Assembly: GCA_944381195.1 (NCBI GenBank)
Contig: CALWKH010000004.1
Coordinates: 1 to 32,551 of the forward strand
DNA: 32,551 nt
Direction: 5' to 3'
Source of the DNA: an uncultured Clostridia bacterium
GTDB taxonomy: Bacteria > Bacillota > Clostridia > Christensenellales > UBA1242
The notes beneath the pieces were generated by a model that worked only from the letters and a program-made list of their open reading frames with translations, was not told the DNA's origin and ran no database searches. The position numbers and the translations under genes were made by a program. Below are positions 23,562-31,249 of the stretch, piece after piece; positions within the stretch are counted from its first letter, which is position 1, and each line of letters starts with the position of its first letter.

Positions 23562-24587
23562 ATGACAAAAAATCAAATTAAAAAAGTGTTTATTGCTGGT
23601 GGAACTGGATACATTGGCTATTATACCGCCCTAAAATTTTTGGACATGAAAATAAAAGTATCCACCATTGCACTTGATAATGAAATTGACAATCTTGACT
23701 GGTTCTCAAACAAAATTGACATTTCCTTTGGAAATCTGTTTGAAATGACCGATACCGAGATTGTGCAACTTTTGAAAAAAGATGAGTTTGACGCATTTAT
23801 CTATGCCCTTGGTCCAGACGACCGAGTTTTGCCAGACGCTCCTGCAATTGACTTTTTCAGAGAAAAATTGGTGAAACAGGCAACTCGAATTTGCGAATGT
23901 GCAAAAGAGGCAAAAATCAAAAGATGTGTTGTTCTTGGAAGTTATTTTTCACACTTTGACAAACTTGAAAATGGCGAACTTTCAAAATATCACCCCTACA
24001 TAAAGGCAAGGCGTGAGCAAGAAGAAAATGTGATGATGCTTGCTGACGACAAGTTTGATGTGATGATTGTTGAACTGCCATACATTTTTGGCAAGCCTTT
24101 CGGCAGAAAACCTCTTTGGCGTGACTCCTTTCTTGCCAACTTTGACGGCATGAAATATGTTGCCCTGCCAAAAGGCGGTGGCACAGCCGTGATTGATGTT
24201 CGTGGTGTGGCAGAAGCAATTGTTGGCATCACTTTTAATGGCGAAAACAAAAAATGCTATCCTGTCAGCCAAGACAACTTTGAGTTTAAAAAACTTGTTC
24301 CAATGATGATGGAATTTTCAAAAGACGACCGACCATACAAAGAATTCCCAGCATTTTTGTGCGCAATGGGAGCAAAAAAGCGGGACCGAGCAATCAAAAA
24401 AATGGGCAAAGAAAGTGGGCTTCTTTCTTCAAAACTGATGACACAAATTCAAAACAAACAACTTTTCATTGATCCAACCGTTTTGCCAAACGAACTAAAC
24501 TTCAAAGAACTGGGCTTAAAGTTCGACCAAGATGTAACTCAGGGAATCAAAGAAAGCATGGAGGCTTGTTATCCAGAAAGATTTTAA
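23562..24587 (+). CDS. NAD-dependent epimerase/dehydratase family protein (SDR)
   Basis: 341 aa. The N-terminal Rossmann motif FIAGGTGYIG marks an extended or atypical short-chain dehydrogenase that binds NAD(P). ALGPDDR and VVLGSYFSHF occupy the usual cofactor and active-site strands. The catalytic YxxxK is not clear: the region reads YHPYIKARREQEE, so the enzyme may be atypical. AVIDVRGVAEAIVGI is the common C-terminal SDR element. Substrate unknown; sugar-nucleotide epimerase or reductase are both possible. ATG 23562 follows AGAGGTGA. Monocistronic, with its terminator overlapping the stop. Confidence 0.8.
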   Translation: MTKNQIKKVFIAGGTGYIGYYTALKFLDMKIKVSTIALDNEIDNLDWFSNKIDISFGNLFEMTDTEIVQLLKKDEFDAFIYALGPDDRVLPDAPAIDFFREKLVKQATRICECAKEAKIKRCVVLGSYFSHFDKLENGELSKYHPYIKARREQEENVMMLADDKFDVMIVELPYIFGKPFGRKPLWRDSFLANFDGMKYVALPKGGGTAVIDVRGVAEAIVGITFNGENKKCYPVSQDNFEFKKLVPMMMEFSKDDRPYKEFPAFLCAMGAKKRDRAIKKMGKESGLLSSKLMTQIQNKQLFIDPTVLPNELNFKELGLKFDQDVTQGIKESMEACYPERF

Positions 24588-24608
24588 AAGCACCATGCTT
24601 TTTCTTTT
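24586..24608 (+). terminator. Terminator of the epimerase gene
   Basis: Stem AAAAGCA / TGCTTTT with loop CCA, then TCTTTTT. It overlaps the last bases of the TAA stop. Confidence 0.75.
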
Positions 24609-25103
24609 TCTCAAAAGTTTTTTACAAATTAAAAACGAACTTTAAAAAAATTTACAAATTTTTTCATTTTTATTATAACTTATTTTTATATTTTATCTTT
24701 TTTACTTCTTCATTTTTTAACTTTTAATATTGGTTAATTTATTTTTTTAATTTAACTCTTCATGTTTATAATTTAATTTTATTTTCTTTAATATTTTATA
24801 AATTTGTTTTTTTATGTTTTAAGTTTTAAATTTTTTGTATCTTGTTAAATTCTTTATTTATATAATTTCGTTAAATTTAAAAAAATGTAACAAAAATCAT
24901 CATATTTTAAAAATAATCATAAAATTTCAATAAAACTTTTAAAATAAATTAGAATATTATAAAAACATTTAAAAATGTTCACCACAGTTTTGCACTTTTC
25001 CACAATAAACAAATCAAACTCAAAATATTAAACCTAAAAACAATAAAATTTTGCTTTAAACTTTAAAAATCATATTACTTGCAAAAAATATATTTATTTC
25101 TAG
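24609..25103. other. Extremely AT-rich spacer
   Basis: About 500 bp of almost pure A/T. I see only a small perfect hairpin AACATTT-AA-AAATGTT near 24964-24979. No gene, promoter or known RNA was recognised apart from the ndk promoter that follows. Confidence 0.6.
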
Positions 25104-25132
25104 TTGAAAAATGCTTTAAGTTATGATAGAAT
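25104..25132 (+). promoter_or_regulatory. Promoter of ndk
   Basis: TTGAAA (25104-25109), 17 bp, TAGAAT (25127-25132). Confidence 0.75.
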
Positions 25133-25155
25133 AATTTTATTAAGAGGTGAACAAA

Positions 25156-25557
25156 ATGGAAAGAACATATATCATGCTAAAACCAGACGCTGTTAGGCGC
25201 GGACTTATTGGTGAAATTATTTCAAGAATTGAAAAGAAGGGCTATAAAATTGCGGACATGAAAATGTTTTCACTTTCTGAAAGCATTCTAAAAGAGCATT
25301 ATGCTCACATTGCAGACCGCCCTTTCTTCCCAGAGGTTGTTGAATATATGACAAGCGGACCAGTTGTGGGAATGATTGTTGAAGGCGAAAATGCAATCAA
25401 GGGAATGCGTCTTTTCATGGGGCCAACAAAATATCTTGACGCTCCTGCTGGAACCATTCGTGGAGACTATTCTTGCAACGACAGAGAAAACTTAATTCAC
25501 GGTTCCGACAGTCCAGAAACCGCAGCAATAGAAATTAAAAGATTTTTTGGTGTTTAA
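25156..25557 (+). CDS. ndk: Nucleoside-diphosphate kinase
   Basis: 133-aa enzyme that transfers the gamma phosphate from NTPs to NDPs through a phosphohistidine. ERTYIMLKPDAVRRGLIG is the classical N terminus; GPVVGMIVEG and APAGTIRGDY follow; the active-site histidine is His115 in NLIHGSDS. The frame is open up to a GTG at 25147, but AGAGGTG overlaps that codon and serves ATG 25156, which also gives the normal protein start. Monocistronic, with a terminator fused to the stop codon. Confidence 0.96.
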   Translation: MERTYIMLKPDAVRRGLIGEIISRIEKKGYKIADMKMFSLSESILKEHYAHIADRPFFPEVVEYMTSGPVVGMIVEGENAIKGMRLFMGPTKYLDAPAGTIRGDYSCNDRENLIHGSDSPETAAIEIKRFFGV

Positions 25558-25572
25558 TAAAACACCTTTTTT
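25549..25572 (+). terminator. Terminator overlapping the ndk stop codon
   Basis: GGTGTTT-AATA-AAACACC followed by six T. The TAA stop (25555-25557) forms part of stem and loop. Confidence 0.85.
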
Positions 25573-26128
25573 ATTTTTAATTACAAATTTTTTATGATTA
25601 TTATTAAATAAATCAAACAATCACAAACCCCATCTCTAATGACGCAAATAAAATTTAAATGACTTTAATTTTAATTTTTGTAATAAAAGTGCATGTAATT
25701 AAAAAGAAAAAACAAAGCACAGAATCTATCCAAATAAAATTTTTAATGCTAAAAAATTAAAAAACAAAACAAAAAATAAGTAATATACAAAAAGTTTTTA
25801 TCAAAAAAAGTTAGACTTTACAAACAAAATAATAATGAAGATTAAACTTCATTACCAAACCAAACTTTTCACCAAACTTTAACCTGTTAGTTGCATTTTT
25901 ATCGCTAAAACTTTTTATTGCTTTATAACAAAATAATTCTTAACTACAAACATTAAAAAGAAAATAAACATTGCTAACAAAATCAGTAGTTTTCAAAATA
26001 ATCAAAATAAATTAAGACTTAAATTCCAACATCTTTTAATTAACTTAATAAATAATGTTTCACTAAACCCAAATAAAAATTATAATTTTTGTATAAAAAT
26101 TTTAAAAATATTCATTATTTTTTAAAAT
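25573..26128. other. AT-rich geneless region
   Basis: No gene is seen. One perfect 8-bp inverted repeat, TAATGAAG / CTTCATTA with a 6-nt loop (25833-25854), lacks a U-run and is of unknown role. Confidence 0.55.
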
Positions 26129-26199
26129 AAAAAAGCAAGCACTGAAAAACAGACAAATGTCTTAAATCAAGCAAAATTTTGCTTTAACTCAGCGCTTGC
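26129..26199 (-). ncRNA. Predicted stand-alone small RNA, about 71 nt, branched
   Basis: Closing stem GCAAGCGCTGA (26199-26189) pairs with TCAGTGCTTGC (26145-26135). The seventh pair is G-U on the minus strand but A-C on the plus strand, which favours the minus strand. Inside are two hairpins: AAGCAA-AATT-TTGCTT and AGAC-ATTT-GTCT. The closing stem continues into six U. A promoter (26206-26235) places the transcript start at the first G of the stem. There is no ORF and no minus-strand gene downstream before ndk, so it is not a leader. Same layout as 23317-23395, without clear sequence similarity. Confidence 0.65.
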
Positions 26200-26205
26200 A
26201 ATATT

Positions 26206-26235
26206 ATCATATGAAAATAAAAATAATTTATGCAA
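26206..26235 (-). promoter_or_regulatory. Promoter of the small RNA at 26129-26199
   Basis: Minus strand TTGCAT (26235-26230), 18 bp, TATGAT (26211-26206). Confidence 0.65.
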
Positions 26236-26350
26236 AAAAAGTGAAATTTTTTTGTAAAAAACCCTTTTTAAATAAAAATTTCAAAATTTTTTAATTTTTA
26301 ATATAAATTTCACATTTTTATACAAAAATAATTTTTACAAAGCCAAACAA

Positions 26351-26566
26351 CATCTAAAAACATATTGCTATTTAGCAATTAACAACCGCAAAAAATAGAT
26401 AACATAACAACCTATCTAAAAAATATATTGTTTTATTTAATAAACTAACCAACCATAAAAACAAACCGCTAACTTATCTAAAGAATATTGTTTTACTTAT
26501 TAAAACAACCATAAAACATTGCCTTATAGACTATCTAAAAAATATGATTATTTAACAAAAAACAAA
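26351..26566. repeat. Degenerate tandem repeat, four units with about 62-bp period
   Basis: ATCTAAA(A/G)A starts at 26352, 26414, 26476 and 26533. Each is followed by ATATTG or similar, a T-rich stretch, ATTAA-like sequence and, in most units, ACAACC. The last unit contains the promoter of the gene at 26581. Confidence 0.7.
26519..26548 (+). promoter_or_regulatory. Probable promoter of the export-protein gene
   Basis: TTGCCT (26519-26524), 18 bp, TATGAT (26543-26548), about 33 bp before ATG 26581. The spacer holds the TATCTAAAAAA core of the last tandem unit. Confidence 0.6.
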
Positions 26567-26580
26567 CATATAGATAGAAT

Positions 26581-27222
26581 ATGTTTGAAGAACAAATTAT
26601 AAATTTTTTTGGGGAATGGGGCGTTTTTGCTGTTGTGATTATCTGTGCTTGTATGCCACTTGTTGATTCAAAAATTGCAATTCCACTTGGGTGTGCCACA
26701 GCAGTTTGGGGAAGCAGTGCAATGACCGTTTGGGGTGCAACCCTTGTCAGTTTCCTTGCAAGCACGGTTGCGGGAATTTTGGTTGTTTTGCTTTTGACCC
26801 CAATCTTTAACCGACTGAAAAAGAAAAAACTTGGCAAATATGTTGTGCAAATTGAAAGTTTTCTTGAAAAAAAGATGAAATTTTTTAACAGACCAAACAA
26901 GAAAAAGCAGGTTAAAAACACAAAAGCAAAAACCATGGCACTTTTGATTACCTTCTATGCCCTGCCCTTGCCCGTTTTTGGTATATACAGCGGGGCTGGA
27001 CTCAGCGTTCTTTTGAACCTGAAAGTTTGGCAACGCATTTTGTGCCTTGTTGTTGGAAATCTGTTAAATTGTCTGCTGGTTGCAACGCTGTGCGTGCTTT
27101 TCTATTCCTTTGTCCCACTGATTCTAGCAACACTTATCATAATGCTTATACTGGTTTTATTATGGTATCTTATCAATTTTCTATATGGCATTCATTTCAA
27201 ACGAAAGCAGAAAAAAGCATGA
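26581..27222 (+). CDS. Small multidrug-export family membrane protein (PF06695-type)
   Basis: 213-aa integral membrane protein. Hydrophobic segments lie near 14-34, 45-73, 120-140, 150-172 and 178-200, with a strongly basic cytoplasmic loop (RLKKKKLGK to KNTKAKT) between the second and third. MPLVDSKIAIPLG and ALPLPVFGIYSGAG resemble the two conserved polar-hydrophobic motifs of the putative small multidrug export family. Substrate unproven. No Shine-Dalgarno is visible before ATG 26581 (AGATAGAAT), and no upstream start is available, so initiation is unusual. Confidence 0.75.
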   Translation: MFEEQIINFFGEWGVFAVVIICACMPLVDSKIAIPLGCATAVWGSSAMTVWGATLVSFLASTVAGILVVLLLTPIFNRLKKKKLGKYVVQIESFLEKKMKFFNRPNKKKQVKNTKAKTMALLITFYALPLPVFGIYSGAGLSVLLNLKVWQRILCLVVGNLLNCLLVATLCVLFYSFVPLILATLIIMLILVLLWYLINFLYGIHFKRKQKKA

Positions 27223-27276
27223 TTTCTGTTGCTAAATTCCCCTTTTTGTTATAAAATTAAACAATTGGGGGAACAA

Positions 27277-28362
27277 ATGAAAAAACTATCATACACACCA
27301 AACGATTCTTCAATCGTTTACATCTGGTCCATTCTTCTTCCGCTTTTGGCAGCAGCAATCATTGCAGTTTTTCTTTATGGCAGTGAGGTGGACGAAAATG
27401 GCGTTTATCTTGTATATTCAGAAACTTGGTTTGTTTGTCTTTTGAGAATTATCACTGCACTTCTTCTTGTTGGACTGTTTCTTGTATACAACAAAACAAC
27501 AAAAACAAATGGACTTGTGTCGTGTGGTATAAAGCAAAAGACAAATGCATGGAACGCCGTTTTGGCAGTGGTGCTTGTTGTTGGTGTTGCCCTTTTGACA
27601 TCTAATCTTATAACTCTTTTCTCTGTTGGACTGGACAGAATTGGAATAACGGTCACAACGGGAATTGACATTCCTCTTGATAACTTTGGCTACTATGTCT
27701 TGGCAGTTTTGATGATTTGCGTGCTTCCAGCAATCAGTGAAGAACTTGTCTATCGTGGAATTGTCTTTAACGGGCTTAAAAGTTGGGGAAAATGGCCAGC
27801 AATTTTGGTAAGTGCAGCAGCCTTTTCGCTTATGCACGGAGCGGTGGCGCAACTTCCCTACACCTTTATTTTGGGAATTATCTTTGGCTATGTGATGTGG
27901 GAAACGGGCGCATTGTGGCTTACCATGCTGATGCACTTCACAAACAACTTTCTTGTTGTAACCATGATGTATGCCTTTGGCGAAAGTGGTTTGCCAGAGA
28001 GTGTTGGCATTGGTGATGTGTTCCTTGCAATCGGGCTTTTTGCCTTGGCTGTGCTGTTTACCATTCTTGTTTTCTATTTGATGAAAAAAGTCAAAGACAA
28101 AGACAAACTGAAAACAATGAAAATTGACGGACTTCAAAAAGCCGAGCAAAAGACAATCACCAAACAAGAAAACAAAGCAATCACAGAAAAAAGCATTCAA
28201 ATTGACGGCTTAGAAAAACAAAACAAAAAGTCAAGCAAAAAGCAAAGTGTTCCACTTTCAGCGGAAGAACAGCAAGAAAAAAGCACGAGAAAAAAAGAAA
28301 TCTATATGATGGTTGTTGGACTGGTGATTGCTGTTGCATTCTGCATCATTCAAATTTTTTAA
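27277..28362 (+). CDS. CPBP family intramembrane metalloprotease (first of a tandem pair)
   Basis: 361-aa CAAX-protease/bacteriocin-processing type (Abi) membrane enzyme. Catalytic motifs: EELVYRG with Glu155, Glu156 and Arg160; FSLMH with His187; MLMHFTNN with His220 and Asn223/224. There are about eight hydrophobic segments. A lysine/glutamine-rich loop of about 65 residues (near 275-340) precedes a last C-terminal helix. ATG 27277 is chosen because GGGGGAA lies 6 bp upstream; the longer frame from 27229 has none. TTGCTA-15-TATAAA (27229-27255) may be a weak internal promoter. Role in this organism unknown: peptide export, immunity or prenyl-protein processing. Confidence 0.87.
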   Translation: MKKLSYTPNDSSIVYIWSILLPLLAAAIIAVFLYGSEVDENGVYLVYSETWFVCLLRIITALLLVGLFLVYNKTTKTNGLVSCGIKQKTNAWNAVLAVVLVVGVALLTSNLITLFSVGLDRIGITVTTGIDIPLDNFGYYVLAVLMICVLPAISEELVYRGIVFNGLKSWGKWPAILVSAAAFSLMHGAVAQLPYTFILGIIFGYVMWETGALWLTMLMHFTNNFLVVTMMYAFGESGLPESVGIGDVFLAIGLFALAVLFTILVFYLMKKVKDKDKLKTMKIDGLQKAEQKTITKQENKAITEKSIQIDGLEKQNKKSSKKQSVPLSAEEQQEKSTRKKEIYMMVVGLVIAVAFCIIQIF

Positions 28363-28431
28363 AACTTTTAACAATTTTTATCAAAAAATATATTTTTATC
28401 TACAAATGCATATCTTAAAAGATGAGGTTTT

Positions 28432-29610
28432 ATGGAAAAGAAGACATTTCTAATTGACAACAAGATTGTGTTCTACACTGGACTTATATATTTCATCATA
28501 ATGGCACTCTTTGTCATTTTAAAGGTGATTTCATATTTTGGGCTGTTTAGTTTCAGTGGCGCAGGCTATGTTTACAGGCTTATCGTTCAAGTTGGGCTTA
28601 TGGCGGTTTTGCCAATCAGTTTATTTTCAATTTTATTAAAGAAAAACGCAAAGCAAACATTCGAATTTTTCTCTTTCAGAAAAATCACCTTTGTTTCCAT
28701 TTTGGTTTCCATTCTGCTTGGAATTTGCGTTTTCATCTTCATAACTTACATCAGTTCACTTTGGAGCGGAATTTTGGGCTTGTTTGGATATCAAAGTTCA
28801 ACAAGCACAGCCGAGGGCAACTATTCTGTTGCAAACTTCTTCCTTTCAATCTTTCTTGTTGGAGTATTGCCAGGCTTTTGCGAAGAAGTTGCACATCGAG
28901 GGCTTGTTCTTGGCGGAATGAGAAAAAACGGTGCAATTCGTGCAATGGTTTTGTGTGGGCTGTTATTTGGGCTTATGCACTTTAACATATCACAATTTGG
29001 CTATGCCTTTGTGGTTGGAATTTTCTTCTGCTTTATAACCCTTCTCACAAAAAGCATATATCCAGCAATGATAATGCACTTTGTAAACAACACCATCAGC
29101 GTTTGCATTGAATTTGCCTATGGAAGCACATGGATGCCAAGCGGAATTCTTGATTTCTTCAACAACATTCTCTATGGTGGCAATGTGATTTTGGGGCTTC
29201 TTTTGAACATTCTTCTCATTTTGCTTGTTGGAATGCTCACAACCTATCTTATCGTTCAACTCTTTGTTGAAGGCAAAAAAATGCAGTTCAAAAGATTCCA
29301 AAAGAATTTTGCAAAAGGCATAAAAGAAAACAATCTTGATGAAAACATAGACATCAAAAACAAAGAACAAATGATGGCACTTTACAAACAAGCAAACATG
29401 ATAAACTTGCAACAAAAACTGGAACAAGGCACATTTACGCCACAAGACTTGATGCAAGGTATGTCCACCAAAAAAACTGCTGAACTTATGCTTTCTGATA
29501 ACTTAAACCTTCCAGAGAAAACAAAGCCAATGAACTATATCTTCTACTATATGGCAATCTTTTTAGGAACACTGGGAACAATTTTCTTTATGATTTTAAA
29601 CATCATTTAA
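28432..29610 (+). CDS. CPBP family intramembrane metalloprotease (second of the pair)
   Basis: 392 aa. Same family and same layout as the upstream gene but clearly diverged: EEVAHRG with Glu151, Glu152 and Arg156; FGLMHF with His183; IMHFVNN with His216 and Asn220. The core is followed by a charged cytoplasmic segment of about 90 residues (KKMQFKRFQKNFAKGI to LPEKTKP) and a final hydrophobic helix. ATG 28432 follows GATGAGG. It lies 69 bp after the first protease; the shared C-terminal layout points to an old tandem duplication. Terminator at 29649-29680. Confidence 0.87.
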   Translation: MEKKTFLIDNKIVFYTGLIYFIIMALFVILKVISYFGLFSFSGAGYVYRLIVQVGLMAVLPISLFSILLKKNAKQTFEFFSFRKITFVSILVSILLGICVFIFITYISSLWSGILGLFGYQSSTSTAEGNYSVANFFLSIFLVGVLPGFCEEVAHRGLVLGGMRKNGAIRAMVLCGLLFGLMHFNISQFGYAFVVGIFFCFITLLTKSIYPAMIMHFVNNTISVCIEFAYGSTWMPSGILDFFNNILYGGNVILGLLLNILLILLVGMLTTYLIVQLFVEGKKMQFKRFQKNFAKGIKENNLDENIDIKNKEQMMALYKQANMINLQQKLEQGTFTPQDLMQGMSTKKTAELMLSDNLNLPEKTKPMNYIFYYMAIFLGTLGTIFFMILNII

Positions 29611-29648
29611 AAATTGTAATGCTTAAAAATTATCATACTTTGAAATAC

Positions 29649-29680
29649 AAACTCTATCAAAAATTTGGTGGAGTTTTTTT
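29649..29680 (+). terminator. Terminator after the tandem proteases
   Basis: Near-13-bp stem AAACTCTATCAAA / TTTGGTGGAGTTT with two G-U pairs, followed by seven T in total. Confidence 0.75.
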
Positions 29681-29898
29681 ATTTTGTAAATTTTTCATTT
29701 TTAAAATTATTAAGTCTATTTAAAAAATTAAAACTTTTTACCAAAACAGTATATAAACATATTATAGACAAAGTAAATTCAAAAAATTTAATTTTTTTAT
29801 TGTTTTCAGTTTAAAAATTATTGTCTTATAAAAAATTTTTAAAAATGTATCAAAACAAAAGTTTTTTGAGTATATTACTTAAAAAAGGAGCAGAAAAA

Positions 29899-30156
29899 AT
29901 GATTAAATTCACAAAAAATGAACTGATTGAAGCGGTAAGACAAGATTTGATTGGCGAACTGGAAGCAATCAATCAATATCAGCGCCACATAGACAGCACA
30001 GACAATGAAACAGTAATTAAGGTTTTAACAGACATCAAAAACGAAGAGCAGGTTCATGTGGGCGAACTTTTAACACTTCTTGCATATCTAGACGAAAATT
30101 TTGCTGGATATGTTCAGCAAGGCGAAGACGAAGTCAAAGAAATGCTACAAAACTAA
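29899..30156 (+). CDS. Demi-ferritin (encapsulated-ferritin/rubrerythrin-like) protein
   Basis: 85 aa, two predicted helices: half of a four-helix ferritin bundle. Metal ligands are visible as Glu20 and Glu22 in IGELEAINQY, and Glu49/Glu50 with His53 in EEQVHVGEL, the E...ExxH pattern of EncFtn and demirubrerythrin families. Such proteins dimerise to form a di-iron ferroxidase site and often work inside encapsulin shells. No encapsulin gene is in this window. The frame is open to 29821, but AAAAGGAGC lies 8 bp before ATG 29899, which also gives the family start. Likely iron or peroxide handling (inferred). Confidence 0.8.
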   Translation: MIKFTKNELIEAVRQDLIGELEAINQYQRHIDSTDNETVIKVLTDIKNEEQVHVGELLTLLAYLDENFAGYVQQGEDEVKEMLQN

Positions 30157-30511
30157 ATTATATTTAAGGAAACGGACAGTCAAGAAGGACTCTTTGCGGG
30201 CATGGGCAGGGCAACAAAATTTACTTATATCCTAAAAATATTGCTTGATTTGTTCTTACAACTTTTTTGTTTTTATTCACGCACCATTTCACTTAACCAA
30301 ACGGCTTTGAAGTAAGCGGACAGTTTACTGTTGCTATATTTTAAAATAGCACATGAAAACTTTGACTATTAAAATTTTTAATTTTAATATTTTCTTTGTT
30401 TATTTCTACCGCTCTAATCAATTTTGGGAAATTGACTGTTAAAAATTCTTTGCGAATGTTACAGCACGCGCAAAAATTACATTTAAAAATATTTACAATC
30501 AAACTATAACA

Positions 30512-30543
30512 AATGCAAACAAAAATCAATTTTTGTTTGCATT
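30512..30543. promoter_or_regulatory. Perfect 15-bp inverted repeat overlapping a -35 box (candidate operator)
   Basis: AATGCAAACAAAAAT (30512-30526), CA, ATTTTTGTTTGCATT (30529-30543). The right arm covers the -35 TTGCAT of the following promoter. It contains one G/C cluster per arm and no U-run beyond the arm, so an operator seems likelier than a terminator. Confidence 0.6.
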
Positions 30544-30565
30544 TTATTTATTTCTTTTGTATAAT
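30537..30565 (+). promoter_or_regulatory. Promoter of the small membrane protein gene
   Basis: TTGCAT (30537-30542), 17 bp, TATAAT (30560-30565), 20 bp before ATG 30586. Confidence 0.8.
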
Positions 30566-30585
30566 ATATAAAAGAGGTGAAGAAA

Positions 30586-30786
30586 ATGTCAATGCAACTT
30601 GCCAGCAGTGCAACAAATATTGTGGACACAATAATGCAATATGTTTTAATTGCAACAATTGCTCTTGGTGTAATTTTTGCTTTAATTGTTGTTATTATGA
30701 TTTGTAAGCGCATTCGTTATTCACTTCAAATGAAACACAACAAAAAGGAAATTGAAAAAGTGTTCAACCAAAACAAACAATCTTGA
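30586..30786 (+). CDS. Small single-pass membrane protein, 66 aa
   Basis: Not recognised. A short polar N terminus (SMQLASSATNIVDT) precedes one strong hydrophobic helix at about 19-42 (VLIATIALGVIFALIVVIMI), then a basic cytoplasmic tail (CKRIRYSLQMKHNKKEIEKVFNQNKQS), i.e. N-out, C-in. AGAGGTGA stands before ATG 30586; the frame also has a GTG at 30577, which lies within that site. Its own strong promoter with an overlapping palindrome and its own terminator show a dedicated, probably regulated, transcript. Toxin-like, sporulation or signalling roles are all possible; none is shown. Confidence 0.7.
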   Translation: MSMQLASSATNIVDTIMQYVLIATIALGVIFALIVVIMICKRIRYSLQMKHNKKEIEKVFNQNKQS

Positions 30787-30906
30787 ATGCTTTTTTGCTT
30801 TTTATTTTATAAATTAAGCAAAAACATTTTAACCCAAACCAAAACAACAAACTCAAATAAAAATGACCCTACAACAAAATTCAAATAACAAACTTATATT
30901 TAACAA

Positions 30907-30941
30907 AAGCACAAGGCAAAATTTACCTTGTGCTTTTTTGT
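30907..30941 (+). terminator. Terminator downstream of the small membrane protein
   Basis: Perfect 12-bp stem AAAAGCACAAGG / CCTTGTGCTTTT with a 9-nt loop and six T in total, about 120 bp after the stop. Confidence 0.82.
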
Positions 30942-31157
30942 ATTACAGATTTTAAGCTGTTGCCACTTTTTACACTAAAAATTTTTTATTTTATATGCCT
31001 ATTTTCCAATTTGTATTATTATATAATTAAATTTTTTTTTGCATATCATTGTCCCAGTATGCAAAGAATAATTTATTTGCACTTTATTTGCAATAAAATA
31101 CTTTTCTCAATATAAATTCTTCACTAAACAAATAGATTTTTTGGCAGTTTTTCAACA

Positions 31158-31187
31158 AAAAACACTTCAAAAGTTTGAAGTGTTTTT
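31158..31187 (-). terminator. Terminator of the MscS gene
   Basis: Perfect 14-bp stem AAAAACACTTCAAA / TTTGAAGTGTTTTT with a 2-nt centre, U-rich on both strands, 63 bp past the stop of the minus-strand gene. Confidence 0.82.
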
Positions 31188-31249
31188 GCTATATTTATTT
31201 TAATTGCCCAAATTGATTTTGTTTATACATAAGCCCATTAAAAAACAAA

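Larger units (their letters stand above)
30157..30585. other. Geneless region with palindromes
   Basis: At 30171-30222 is a patch richer in G/C than its surroundings (CGGACAGTC, GCGGGCATGGGCAGGGC). CGGACAGT recurs near 30318 followed by ACAGT-TT-ACTGT. The 15-bp inverted repeat at 30512-30543 and the promoter at 30537-30565 close the region. I see no convincing gene; a short open frame through the GC patch has no start or Shine-Dalgarno. Confidence 0.5.
30787..31249. other. Convergent intergenic region
   Basis: Contains the terminators at 30907-30941 and 31158-31187. Between them is only T-rich sequence without a credible gene. Confidence 0.6.

Noticed and set aside
26351..26566. CRISPR-like array
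   Set aside because: Repeat cores are degenerate, spacing of ~62 bp contains partly repeated sequence instead of unique spacers, and there are no cas genes.
29821..29898. Longer demi-ferritin starting at 29821
   Set aside because: Those 26 codons are AT-rich low complexity, and the AAAAGGAGC site lies just before ATG 29899 at the family start.
30341..30713. Minus- and plus-strand small open frames around the palindrome
   Set aside because: They overlap the promoter/operator or are antisense to the small membrane protein; no ribosome sites or family pattern.
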